NCBI GenBank assembly: GCA_011049545.1
Contig: DRHQ01000064.1
Location: 1-64,000, forward strand
Origin: Candidatus Aminicenantota bacterium
GTDB taxonomy: Bacteria; Acidobacteriota; Aminicenantia; Aminicenantales; Aminicenantaceae
Direction of reading: 5' to 3'
DNA length: 64,000 nucleotides
The notes under the pieces are model-generated. The model searched no databases and was not told the origin of the DNA. It saw only the letters and a program-made list of their open reading frames with translations. Of the stretch, positions 36,714 through 44,866 are shown in pieces. How positions within the stretch are numbered: position 1 is the stretch's first letter; each line of letters begins with the position of its first letter. The position numbers and the translations under genes are program-made.

Positions 36714-36888
36714 TAGTTCCTGTCTTGCTTTCATTATTTTTATATTTTAAAATGCCTGAAATATCAGCCTGAAAAATAAATTTTCTATGTTTTTTCGATT
36801 ATTTTCAGCACCGATTATATATATTGACAATAAATCTCAATAGATACAATCCTCTTTAGAGATGATTTTAAAATGAGCTCAATTCACC

Positions 36889-38214
36889 CTAAAAGGTGGA
36901 ACTTCTATCCTTTTTTTTCTTCTTTTTCTTTTTCTTATAATAAAATTGGGCTAGACGGGATGGGGGAACCTTCAGGTAATAACCGAATAAAACGAGTTTG
37001 TTTTTCAGGATTGCTCGAAGAGCTCCCGTTTTTGCATAACGACGGGAAGAAGTTATGACAGGAACAGGAATAAAAGCAATCTTCCCTATTTTTCTGAGAC
37101 GGCGGATGAATTCCACGTCCTCCATAAGAGGAATATCTTCATAGCCTCCTATCAAACGGAAAAGTGAAGCTCTGACAAAAATAGCCTGGTCACCATACGG
37201 TAAACGAAATAACCTTGTCCGCCAGGTCACATTTCTTTCAATATATCTTAACAAAGGAGTGGACGGCTGAATCTTCAGGGCAAAAGAACCTCCAACAACC
37301 TCAGGACTTGTCATTTGAGTGCGAATGAGAGACGAAAAATTATCAGGCAGGACGGTATCAGCATGCAAGAAAAGCAGAAGATCACCTACTGCCTCAGAGG
37401 CCCCGGCATTCATCTGTCCTCCCCGGCTCGGCCTGGATGAGAGCACCCGTGCTCCACACTCCTTTGCAATCTGAACTGTATTATCTGTGCTTCCTCCGTC
37501 CACAACTATTACCTCTCCATGAGAAATCTTTCCGATATGTTCAAGAGTCTGGCGAATATGATTTTCTTCGTTCAAAGCTGGGATAATGACAGAGAGTGAC
37601 TGATTGGAAGCTCTTTCCCAGAAAGGGAGATCTTGAGGCACATCCACATCGTGCAAAATATTCAGGTTTTTGATAGATAAACCCTTATTTTTTGCTCGTT
37701 CCAGTGTTTCATGGTGAACTGAATCAGTTCCCCAGGCTATGGATTTAAAAATCTCGGGAACCATCCGCTTAAGCCCGATAAGACAGTATCCTCCATCACC
37801 CGTAGGACCAAGGACTAATTCGTGGCTTTGCAAAGCATCAAAGGCGGCCTGGCCATGGAAGGCAGTAAGCTCTGGACAATCTACTCCCACAAGCACTACT
37901 TCTCTTTTCTTCCTCTGAAAATTCTCCTGAAAAGCCCTTGCCATGCGCTCGCCAAGGTCTCCATCCCCCTGGTGGAAATAGTTAAATTCAGGTCCGAGCC
38001 ATTCCTCCAACATATGCCGGGTTCCACCTTCGAACCAAATTTCTATAAGGCCTGGATTTTTTCTAGAAAGAGACTTTGCCCACCTGAGAGTGTGTTCAGT
38101 CATAGCCTGATGAAGTGAGGCTGCCCCCTCTTTACCAAGGGCAGGGATTAGACGGGTTTTTACCTTTCCAGGCTCAGGATACCTGGTAAAGATAATGAGT
38201 CTTTGCCTGCTCAT
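36889..38214 (-). CDS. Fusion of rSAM/selenodomain-associated transferases 1 and 2 (arsenosugar-type)
   Basis: Residues 1-200 are a DUF2064 / TIGR04282-type nucleotidyl-transferase-like domain (IIFTRYPEPGKVKTRLIPALG, VLVGVDCPEL and GPTGDGGYCLIGLK). Residues 210-430 are a GT2 glycosyltransferase of the TIGR04283 type (LSVIIPALNEENHIRQTLEHI, VVDGGSTDNTVQIAKECGA, LFLHADTVLP and GGSFALKI). In most genomes these are separate genes that travel with the ArsS radical SAM protein. Fusion makes them a certain functional pair. The gene is the last of the run from arsS downward, so it fits a pathway making arsenic-containing sugars or related compounds. The C-terminus ends in a poly-lysine run. Confidence 0.88.
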   Translation of the reverse strand: MSRQRLIIFTRYPEPGKVKTRLIPALGKEGAASLHQAMTEHTLRWAKSLSRKNPGLIEIWFEGGTRHMLEEWLGPEFNYFHQGDGDLGERMARAFQENFQRKKREVVLVGVDCPELTAFHGQAAFDALQSHELVLGPTGDGGYCLIGLKRMVPEIFKSIAWGTDSVHHETLERAKNKGLSIKNLNILHDVDVPQDLPFWERASNQSLSVIIPALNEENHIRQTLEHIGKISHGEVIVVDGGSTDNTVQIAKECGARVLSSRPSRGGQMNAGASEAVGDLLLFLHADTVLPDNFSSLIRTQMTSPEVVGGSFALKIQPSTPLLRYIERNVTWRTRLFRLPYGDQAIFVRASLFRLIGGYEDIPLMEDVEFIRRLRKIGKIAFIPVPVITSSRRYAKTGALRAILKNKLVLFGYYLKVPPSRLAQFYYKKKKKKKKKDRSSTF

Positions 38215-38224
38215 CCCCTACTTT

Positions 38225-39745
38225 TTATCTCTTCCAGGCAAACCAGCGTTTTAAAAGACGCTGGATAAAAGGTGTTAGCTTTTGGGCATAATATTGACCT
38301 GCAACCTGTTTCATAACTTCTGTTTGGGTGGGATAGGGGTAAATTACATTGGCAAAGGTCTTCAAACCTTTCCCCAGTACCATAGCCAGAGTAATTTCGC
38401 TTATCAATTCTCCTGCATGTTTTGACACAACCGTTGCTCCCAGGATTTTATCTTTTCCCTTTTTGACATGCACCTTAACAAATCCTTCTTCTTCTCCATC
38501 CGTAACAGCTCTATCCACCTCTTTAAAGTACCTGGTGAAGGTTTCTACTGGAATTCCTTTAGCCTGGGCATCTTTTTCATACATCCCGACATGGGCAATT
38601 TCAGGGTCTGTATACGTACACCAGGGAATAACCAGAGAAGTGTGCTTTTTACTCTTAAGAAACAGGGCGTTCTGAATGACAATCCGAGCCGTTGCTTCGG
38701 CAACGTGAGTAAACTTATAGGGGAAACAAATATCACCTGCTGCGTATATATTTGAGTTGGTTGTCTGCAAGTAGTCATTCACAACCACCCCTTTGCGCGC
38801 ATCATATTCCACACCCACAGCTTCAAGGTTCAGACCTTCCACATTGGGACTCCGTCCGATACCAACAAGGATCTCATCAGCCTCAATCATTTCATCTCCA
38901 TCCTTGCTGGATACATGAACCTTTTTCTGGCCGTTATCAGCAGTAACCTTCTTCACAGAGGCACTCAATACGCAACGAATGCCTTCCTTCTCAAAAACTT
39001 TGCCTAAAAGGGCAGCAGCTTCTGGGTCTTCCCGGGGCAAAAACTGGGCATTTCTCTGCACAATCGTCACTTTAGAACCAAGTCGGTTAAAAGCCTGGGC
39101 AAGCTCGCATCCGATCGGACCTCCGCCGATAACGACCAGCTTCTCCGGTCTTTCGGTCAGAGAAAATACGGTCTCACTGGCTAAAAATCCTACCTCGTCT
39201 ATCCCTTCGATGGAGGGATGAGCAGAACTTGAGCCAGCAGCGATAACAGCTTTCTTGAACCTTAAGGTTTTTCCATCTACTTCTAAGGTGCGGCTATCTT
39301 TAAACTGTCCTTCTCCCAGGAAAACATCGACACCAAGAGATTTGAAGCGGGCGGCAGAATCATGATCGCTAATTTGAGCTCTCAGACGCCGCATGCGTTC
39401 CATGACCTTGGAAAAATTGATGGGGAAAGATTCAGGCGTCTCAAACCCATAACCTGGTGAATTCCATATCTCACCAACAACGCGTGAAGAGCGAATGATG
39501 GCCTTAGAAGGAACACAACCAGTGTTTAAACAATCTCCTCCCATAAACATTCTTTCAACCAGAGCAACTCGAGCCCCAAGGCTGGCTGCACCCACGGCAG
39601 CTACACAACCAGCGGTTCCAGCTCCGATCACAACCAGGTTATACCTGGAGGCTGGCTCAGGATTCACCCAATCATGAGGATGCACGTTTGATACAAGAAG
39701 CTGATTGTGTTCATCATCAGGTAATACCATTGCTTTTCTAGTCAT
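38225..39745 (-). CDS. FAD-dependent pyridine nucleotide-disulfide oxidoreductase, mercuric reductase-like
   Basis: The 506-residue enzyme has the FAD-binding VIGAGTAGCVAAVGAASLGA, the redox-active disulfide GGDCLNTGCVPSKA, the NAD(P)-binding VIGGGPIGCELAQAFNRLG, a second FAD motif AAGDICFPYKFTHVAEATAR, and a C-terminal dimer domain with the HP-type active-site region replaced by a YPYPTQTEVMKQV segment, as in mercuric-reductase-like relatives. It lacks the N-terminal HMA domain of MerA. Such genes often accompany TVP38 and ArsS. It overlaps the TVP38 stop by 8 bases, so it is coupled. The substrate is unknown. Confidence 0.88.
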   Translation of the reverse strand: MTRKAMVLPDDEHNQLLVSNVHPHDWVNPEPASRYNLVVIGAGTAGCVAAVGAASLGARVALVERMFMGGDCLNTGCVPSKAIIRSSRVVGEIWNSPGYGFETPESFPINFSKVMERMRRLRAQISDHDSAARFKSLGVDVFLGEGQFKDSRTLEVDGKTLRFKKAVIAAGSSSAHPSIEGIDEVGFLASETVFSLTERPEKLVVIGGGPIGCELAQAFNRLGSKVTIVQRNAQFLPREDPEAAALLGKVFEKEGIRCVLSASVKKVTADNGQKKVHVSSKDGDEMIEADEILVGIGRSPNVEGLNLEAVGVEYDARKGVVVNDYLQTTNSNIYAAGDICFPYKFTHVAEATARIVIQNALFLKSKKHTSLVIPWCTYTDPEIAHVGMYEKDAQAKGIPVETFTRYFKEVDRAVTDGEEEGFVKVHVKKGKDKILGATVVSKHAGELISEITLAMVLGKGLKTFANVIYPYPTQTEVMKQVAGQYYAQKLTPFIQRLLKRWFAWKR

Positions 39746-40466
39746 TTTCTTTCTGCCCCTCCTCTGCTTTTAATTTTTTTCTTGCCTGCCTTACCAGGAT
39801 AGTAATGAGGACTGCAGTGATAGCAAGAATCCCGATTAAAGTCCAAGGAACTTTCCCCTCAGAGATGGCGCTCGCCACCGCATCTGCACCAACCACATAA
39901 AGCACTGTCCCGGGAAGCATGCAGAGCCATGACCAGAAGACATAAGTCCAGAAAGGAACGAGCGTGAGACCAAATCCGTAATTAAGAAGATTGAAGGGGA
40001 ACAGGGGCACTAGGCGCGTGATAGCCACGATAATAGCACCATGTTCCTTTGCCAGTCGGTCAAGGTGATGAAATTTTTTATTGCCTGATAACTTTTGAGC
40101 AATTGCTTCTCTTGCTATATGCCGGGAGACCAAAAAAGCAAGGCTTGCTCCAATCGTCGAACCCACGCTTACCGTAGCTACGCCCAGGATAGAGCCAAAC
40201 ATTACTCCGCCCATTATGGTGATAACAGATCCAGGGATAGCCAGTACTACAGCCCCGATATATATCAATATATAGACAAGAGGTCCCAAAGCACCAAGAG
40301 AAAGAATCCACTCTCTAATCTCTCCCAGGCGCCCGCCTAAGTTAAAGACCTTTGCCAGCACCATAAAGGTAATAATAATAAACCCCAGGGCGATAGGCCT
40401 CCAGATACTCTTTTTTCGCGACGGAGGTGAAGAAGAAATATGTTCTTTATTATCAGAATTTGCCAT
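39738..40466 (-). CDS. TVP38/TMEM64 family (SNARE-associated) membrane protein
   Basis: This is a polytopic membrane protein with about five helices and the VTT-domain motif IPGSVITIMGGVMFGSILGVA, then GSTIGASLAFLVSRHIAR and the RLVPLFPFNLLNYGFGLT segment. A TTG at 40493 opens the ORF, but ATG 40466 has GCAGGAAA as ribosome-binding site and is preferred. TVP38-type proteins often sit in front of mercuric-reductase-like flavoproteins. The 8-base overlap with the next gene and the proximity of arsS indicate one operon. The transported or recycled molecule is unknown. Confidence 0.9.
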   Translation of the reverse strand: MANSDNKEHISSSPPSRKKSIWRPIALGFIIITFMVLAKVFNLGGRLGEIREWILSLGALGPLVYILIYIGAVVLAIPGSVITIMGGVMFGSILGVATVSVGSTIGASLAFLVSRHIAREAIAQKLSGNKKFHHLDRLAKEHGAIIVAITRLVPLFPFNLLNYGFGLTLVPFWTYVFWSWLCMLPGTVLYVVGADAVASAISEGKVPWTLIGILAITAVLITILVRQARKKLKAEEGQKEND

Positions 40467-40536
40467 CAGTTTTCCTGCTCGTTCAAAGTCCAATCATAAT
40501 TCAAATGCACGATCAAGAGATTCCAACCCCTTTTTC

Positions 40537-41502
40537 TTAAAGATTATCAGAAGCAAGCGCTCCGCCACAAGAAGAACCAAAACCTGCAGTACAGCCAAAA
40601 CAGTGCCTGCCGGTTACGATTCTTCGGTTTGAGAGTGGCTCAAGAGTGAAATCTTTTATATTCTTTGGCAGCTCCTCACTTACAGGTAGTCCCAAAGCTA
40701 TGTTAAAGTCGCAATCGTATAAGGTTCCGTCCCAGGCTACGCAGACCTGATGTCGACACATAAGTTCTCCCACAGTTTGGCAATTAAAGCCGCCTAAAAG
40801 AAGCTGCATATATTCATCATCTTTTTTCTCTCGTTTCAATCCTTCCCAGAAACGCCCGATGGGCATGTTGGTCATGGTATAAAGACCTGTAAAATGGATG
40901 CCGAATCGGTTGGAAAGCTCCCGTTTATAATCTCCCTCCAGTTGGGATTGATCGGGAGGGAGAGATGGACCACCAGGATTATAAACCAAATATAGGGAAA
41001 GCTCAGGATTCATTCCATACCCCAAACTGTTGAGCTTTTGCAGTATTTGAATACTTTTTCCGTATACCCCATCTCCCCTCTGCGAATTGACGTTTTCTTC
41101 AAGGTAGCAGGGCATAGAAGCCACGATATGAACTTTATGGTCTTTAAAAAAATCAGGCATATCTTCCATGCCTGGCTCTAGAAGTGCAGTGAGATTGGTT
41201 CGGACTTGGACGTTATACCCATCATCTGATAGCTCTTCAACAAACTTTCTGATAAGAGGATGAATCTCTGGCGCTCCTCCTGTAATATCAACCATCTCTG
41301 GTTGAACATTATGAACGATCTTGAGCACAGCGGCCATTGTTTCCCAATCCATCATCTCTTCCCGCTCCGGGCCGCAGGCTAAATGGCAGTGTCTGCAGCT
41401 CTGGTTGCACTTAAGCCCTAAATTTACTTGGATTTTTTGAATCTCAGAAGCATACAGGTTTAATCCACAATCCTTCTGAATACGTATTTCAAACTCGTTC
41501 AT
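40537..41502 (-). CDS. arsS: Arsenosugar biosynthesis radical SAM protein ArsS
   Basis: This is a radical SAM enzyme of 321 residues with the cluster motif CNQSCRHCH (CxxxCxxC, residues 33-40) and a Cys-rich C-terminal domain: MCRHQVCVAWDGTLYDCDFN, then HCFGCTAGFGSSCGGAL near the end, the signature of the rSAM/selenodomain family (TIGR04167). All relevant codons are Cys, so no selenocysteine is used. ArsS transfers an adenosyl-type group to methylated arsenic in arsenosugar synthesis. It leads the set with TVP38, the flavin reductase and the fused transferase. GGAGAGGAGG precedes the ATG. Confidence 0.9.
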   Translation of the reverse strand: MNEFEIRIQKDCGLNLYASEIQKIQVNLGLKCNQSCRHCHLACGPEREEMMDWETMAAVLKIVHNVQPEMVDITGGAPEIHPLIRKFVEELSDDGYNVQVRTNLTALLEPGMEDMPDFFKDHKVHIVASMPCYLEENVNSQRGDGVYGKSIQILQKLNSLGYGMNPELSLYLVYNPGGPSLPPDQSQLEGDYKRELSNRFGIHFTGLYTMTNMPIGRFWEGLKREKKDDEYMQLLLGGFNCQTVGELMCRHQVCVAWDGTLYDCDFNIALGLPVSEELPKNIKDFTLEPLSNRRIVTGRHCFGCTAGFGSSCGGALASDNL

Positions 41503-41629
41503 TTAAGCCTCCTCTCCAATAATCCTTTAATAATGGACGGCAGAGAGCATGAAATTGATTATATAATAGAATTCCTATAAAAACAATCGGGATATTAACA
41601 ATGTACGAATCTCCATTTCCGTAATAGCA

Positions 41630-41658
41630 GGTTGCTATGTTAAGGACAAAGGTTTTGG
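41630..41658. repeat. 29-base sequence repeated at 54983
   Basis: GGTTGCTATGTTAAGGACAAAGGTTTTGG recurs with few differences as GGTTGCTGGGTTCAGGACAAAGGTTTTGTGG at 54983-55013. Both lie in noncoding gaps near minus-strand genes. This argues that the 77-residue minus-strand ORF at 41489-41722 is a chance reading of a repeat. Function and extent are unknown. Confidence 0.45.
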
Positions 41659-41708
41659 AGATACTTCCATCAACGATCATCTCCCAAATTTTCCTTCCAT
41701 TTATTAGA

Positions 41709-42464
41709 TTAAGATTTATCATCTAGTATTTCTCTATCAATATACCAAGTTACGCTTCCCAAAGGATGAATCATTGCTGCCGGATAGAGCCTTCTTGCTG
41801 TTTCAGGATTTTTCAAGATTTCTCTAACCACTTTTCTCTTCTTATCTCCTGAAACCAGGAAAAAAATGCTTCTCGATCGATTAATTAGGGGAAAAGTCAG
41901 GGTAATCCTTTTCTGAGGAGAAAAAGAAGGAGGAGCGTTAACGGCGAGAACCCAGCGGCTCTTTTCCGCAAGTGCCGAGCTTCCCGGGAAAAGTGAAGCC
42001 GTATGGCCGTCCTCCCCTACCCCAAGAATCATCGCATCAAAAAGAAAGGCGCCCTCTTCTTCAGGTTTAAAGAATTCCCGTATCATTCGCTCATAATTTC
42101 CTGCAGCTTTCTCAGGAGGGTTTATTTCTGCGGAAATACGGTGAATGTTTTGGGAAGGTAGCGGAGCTTCAGATATCAGAGCCTTATAAGCCATAGCAAA
42201 ATTGCTGTCCTCGCTCTCCTGAGAAACACAGCGCTCATCACTCCAGAAAAAATGGACTTCTTCCCAAGAAATCTCGCTCGAGCATTCCCTGGCAAGAAAG
42301 GTATAAAGATAGCGCGGAGTCTTGCCTCCGGAAAGCGCCAGCGTAAAACGGCCTTTTACGGCCAGCATATCCCTGGCCGCTTCAACCAGTCCTTCAGCCA
42401 GGGCCTGGCTCGCCTTATGCAGGTCAGGGAAGACTCTCACATCTGGACTTCTTGATTCAGCCAT
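41709..42464 (-). CDS. pgl: 6-phosphogluconolactonase
   Basis: Pgl hydrolyses 6-phosphogluconolactone in the oxidative pentose phosphate pathway. The sequence has LALSGGKTPRYLYTFLA near the N-terminus, WEEVHFFWSDERCV, and ILGVGEDGHTASLFPGSSAL, all diagnostic of the glucosamine-6-phosphate isomerase/Pgl (DevB) family. The length (251) is normal. Its start overlaps the zwf end by 28 bases, showing tight coupling with the preceding enzyme of the pathway. Confidence 0.93.
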   Translation of the reverse strand: MAESRSPDVRVFPDLHKASQALAEGLVEAARDMLAVKGRFTLALSGGKTPRYLYTFLARECSSEISWEEVHFFWSDERCVSQESEDSNFAMAYKALISEAPLPSQNIHRISAEINPPEKAAGNYERMIREFFKPEEEGAFLFDAMILGVGEDGHTASLFPGSSALAEKSRWVLAVNAPPSFSPQKRITLTFPLINRSRSIFFLVSGDKKRKVVREILKNPETARRLYPAAMIHPLGSVTWYIDREILDDKS

Positions 42465-43900
42465 ATTCCTCCTTTGCGAGCGATAAATTCATCTGCTTCC
42501 TTTGGTCCCCACGTGCCCGCTTCATAGAAGTGAACTGGAATATCCTTTTCCAAAAGAGGAGTGAAGAGTTGCCAGGAAGCCTCAACCTCATCAGCTCTCA
42601 CAAAAAGAGTCTGGTCTCCTTCGAGGATATCGAGTATCAGAGTCTGGTATGCCCCCGGAAGAGGACCGAAGGCCTCCTTGTAATTGAAATGCAGGCTTTC
42701 TGTTTTCAACCTTAAAGATTCTTCTGGTTCTTTCACATCAAAAAATAGGTGAAATCCCTCATCAGGCTGGAGGGTAATTAAAAGTCTGTTTGATTGGATC
42801 TGACAGGAGCTATAAGGCTTGAACATACAGATAGGGGGATGACGGAAATTTATAACAATCTGAGTCATGCGAAGGGGGAGTCTTTTTCCGGTTCTTATAT
42901 AAAACGGAACTCCTTGCCACCGCCAGTTATCAATTTCAAGCCGCAAAGCGACATAAGTCTCGGTGGAGGAATCGGAAGCTGTTCCTGGCTCTTCCTTGTA
43001 GCTAGAAACTTCTTTGTTATTAATAGTTCCTTTTTCATACTGTCCGAAAACAACATATTCAGGACGAATCCAAGGCATTGAATGAAGCACCTTGACCTTC
43101 TCACTCCGGATATTATCCGCCTCAAAAACTGCTGGTGGTTCCATGGCGATAAGTGTGACTAGCTGGGCAAGATGATTCTGAACAATATCCCGCAAGGCTC
43201 CTGCCCGATCATAGTAGCTTGCCCGTCCTTCGATTCCGATGCTCTCAGCTACTGTAATCTGCACGCTTTCAATCCTGTCTCTACTCCACAAAGATTCAAA
43301 AATTGTGTTGGCAAACCGAAAAATCAGCAGGTTCTGCACCGTTTCCTTACCTAGATAGTGGTCTATTCTGTAGATCTGAGATTCATCAAAATAGCTGTGT
43401 AACAAACTATTAAGCTCTCTGGCAGAGGAGAGGTCTACTCCGAATGGCTTTTCTACGACGATTCGAACCCAGCCAGAACTCTTGTTAAGACCAGACTCGC
43501 CGATCCGTTTAATAACGGTTGGAAAGGAGGGCGGTGGAAGAGCAAGATAGAAGACCCGGTTACCTTTAATATTGTGATCCTCCTCTAGAGACTTAATTCG
43601 GGCAGCGAGAGGAGAATAATTTTCAGGTGATTTTCCCAGGGATTGATAGTGAACACAAGAATCGCACCAAAGGTCGACTTCATCTTTAGAAAATCCTGCT
43701 GTTATTAATGCTTCTCGAGCTTTCTCCCTGAATCCTTCATCACCTATATCTTTTGTTGCTACTCCTAGAACCTGACAAACGTCTTTTAAGTTTTTCTTCA
43801 CAAGTAAATTGTAAAGAGCTGGAAGAAGCTTGGTGAGGGAAAGGTTTCCTGTCCCCCCAAAGATCACAAAAAGATGTTTGTCAACAGAAGGTTTACTCAT
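42437..43900 (-). CDS. zwf: Glucose-6-phosphate 1-dehydrogenase
   Basis: Zwf oxidises glucose-6-phosphate to 6-phosphogluconolactone with NADP. Motifs are the nucleotide site VIFGGTGNLSLTKLLPALY, the phosphate/substrate site RIDHYLGKETVQNLLIFRFAN, VVEKPFGVDLSSA, and the C-terminal FYIRTGKRLP. The family's usual GASGDLA/GATGDL coenzyme signature is here GGTGNLS, a conservative variation. The length (487) is normal. Gnd precedes it with a 4-base ATGA overlap and pgl follows overlapped. Confidence 0.95.
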   Translation of the reverse strand: MSKPSVDKHLFVIFGGTGNLSLTKLLPALYNLLVKKNLKDVCQVLGVATKDIGDEGFREKAREALITAGFSKDEVDLWCDSCVHYQSLGKSPENYSPLAARIKSLEEDHNIKGNRVFYLALPPPSFPTVIKRIGESGLNKSSGWVRIVVEKPFGVDLSSARELNSLLHSYFDESQIYRIDHYLGKETVQNLLIFRFANTIFESLWSRDRIESVQITVAESIGIEGRASYYDRAGALRDIVQNHLAQLVTLIAMEPPAVFEADNIRSEKVKVLHSMPWIRPEYVVFGQYEKGTINNKEVSSYKEEPGTASDSSTETYVALRLEIDNWRWQGVPFYIRTGKRLPLRMTQIVINFRHPPICMFKPYSSCQIQSNRLLITLQPDEGFHLFFDVKEPEESLRLKTESLHFNYKEAFGPLPGAYQTLILDILEGDQTLFVRADEVEASWQLFTPLLEKDIPVHFYEAGTWGPKEADEFIARKGGIWLNQEVQM

Positions 43901-44811
43901 GATTTTTCCTTCTTGGTGATTTCATGGCCGCCAAATTTACTTCTCATGGTGGCCAGCAGCTTATCTGCGAAATTTTCCTTTTCAAGTGAGCGAAAACGCT
44001 GCAGAAGAGATAAGGAGATAACCGGCGCAGCCAAATTCTGATCGATGGCTTCTTTCACCGTCCAGCGCCCCTCTCCAGATTCGGCAACATAAGGTGCAAC
44101 TCCCTCTAGATCAGGATTATCCTTAAGAGCCTCGGCTATAAGATCGAGGAGCCATGAACGGACAACGCTTCCATAACGCCAAACTTCAGCTATCCGATGA
44201 AGATCAAGGCTAAACTCCTCTTTTCGCTTCATGAGAGCAAAACCCTCTGCATAAGCCTGCATCATGCCGTATTCAATGCCGTTATGGACCATTTTTACAA
44301 AATGACCGGCTCCGTTTGGCCCGACATAGCTCCATCCTTTATCAGAAGCAGGAGCCAGTGTCTTGAAGAGAGGGCTGAGAAATTCGACTATATCTTTGGC
44401 GCCACCAACCATCAGGCTGTAGCCTTCTTTTAGCCCCCATATTCCTCCGCTGGTCCCAACATCAACAAAATGGATATTCTTCTGTTTGAGCTCTTCAACT
44501 CTTTTCAATGTATCTTTGTAGAAGGAATTTCCCCCATCAATTATCACATCATCCGTGTCCAGGAGATTTATCAATTTCTGGATGGTTAAATCCACTGGCT
44601 TCCCGGCTGGAATCATCAGCCAGATAATTCGCTTAGGAGCTAGTTTTGAAACAAGTTCTTCTAGAGAATGTGCACCATCAGCGCCCTTTTTGACAACGCT
44701 TTGTACTTTTTCAGGAGTCCTGGCGTAGGCGACCACACGATGGCCGCCGTTTAAAAGCCGCTCGGTCATATTGGCTCCCATACGTCCAAGTCCTATTATC
44801 CCTAATTCCAT
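43897..44811 (-). CDS. gnd: 6-phosphogluconate dehydrogenase, short decarboxylating type
   Basis: The enzyme converts 6-phosphogluconate to ribulose-5-phosphate and CO2. It begins MELGIIGLGRMGANMTERLL with the Rossmann GxGxxG, and has DGGNSFYKD, the catalytic VDVGTSGGIWGLKEG, and GAGHFVKMVHNGIEYGMMQ. The 304 residues put it in the shorter (YqeC/GndA-like) group, which often uses NAD and can be dimeric. Its stop overlaps the zwf ATG by 4 bases. Confidence 0.94.
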   Translation of the reverse strand: MELGIIGLGRMGANMTERLLNGGHRVVAYARTPEKVQSVVKKGADGAHSLEELVSKLAPKRIIWLMIPAGKPVDLTIQKLINLLDTDDVIIDGGNSFYKDTLKRVEELKQKNIHFVDVGTSGGIWGLKEGYSLMVGGAKDIVEFLSPLFKTLAPASDKGWSYVGPNGAGHFVKMVHNGIEYGMMQAYAEGFALMKRKEEFSLDLHRIAEVWRYGSVVRSWLLDLIAEALKDNPDLEGVAPYVAESGEGRWTVKEAIDQNLAAPVISLSLLQRFRSLEKENFADKLLATMRSKFGGHEITKKEKS

Positions 44812-44866
44812 CCTTTATCCCTCCTTTCCTGGTTTTCTGCAAGAAGCATCCCTGATCCCTGAAATC

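Noticed and set aside
40537-40620. Possible selenocysteine in the ArsS C-terminus
   Set aside because: The family includes Sec forms, but here the position is a normal Cys codon (SSCGGAL) and no in-frame TGA is present.
41489-41722. 77-residue minus-strand ORF between arsS and pgl
   Set aside because: Overlaps both neighbours, contains a sequence repeated in another noncoding gap, and has no protein-like pattern.
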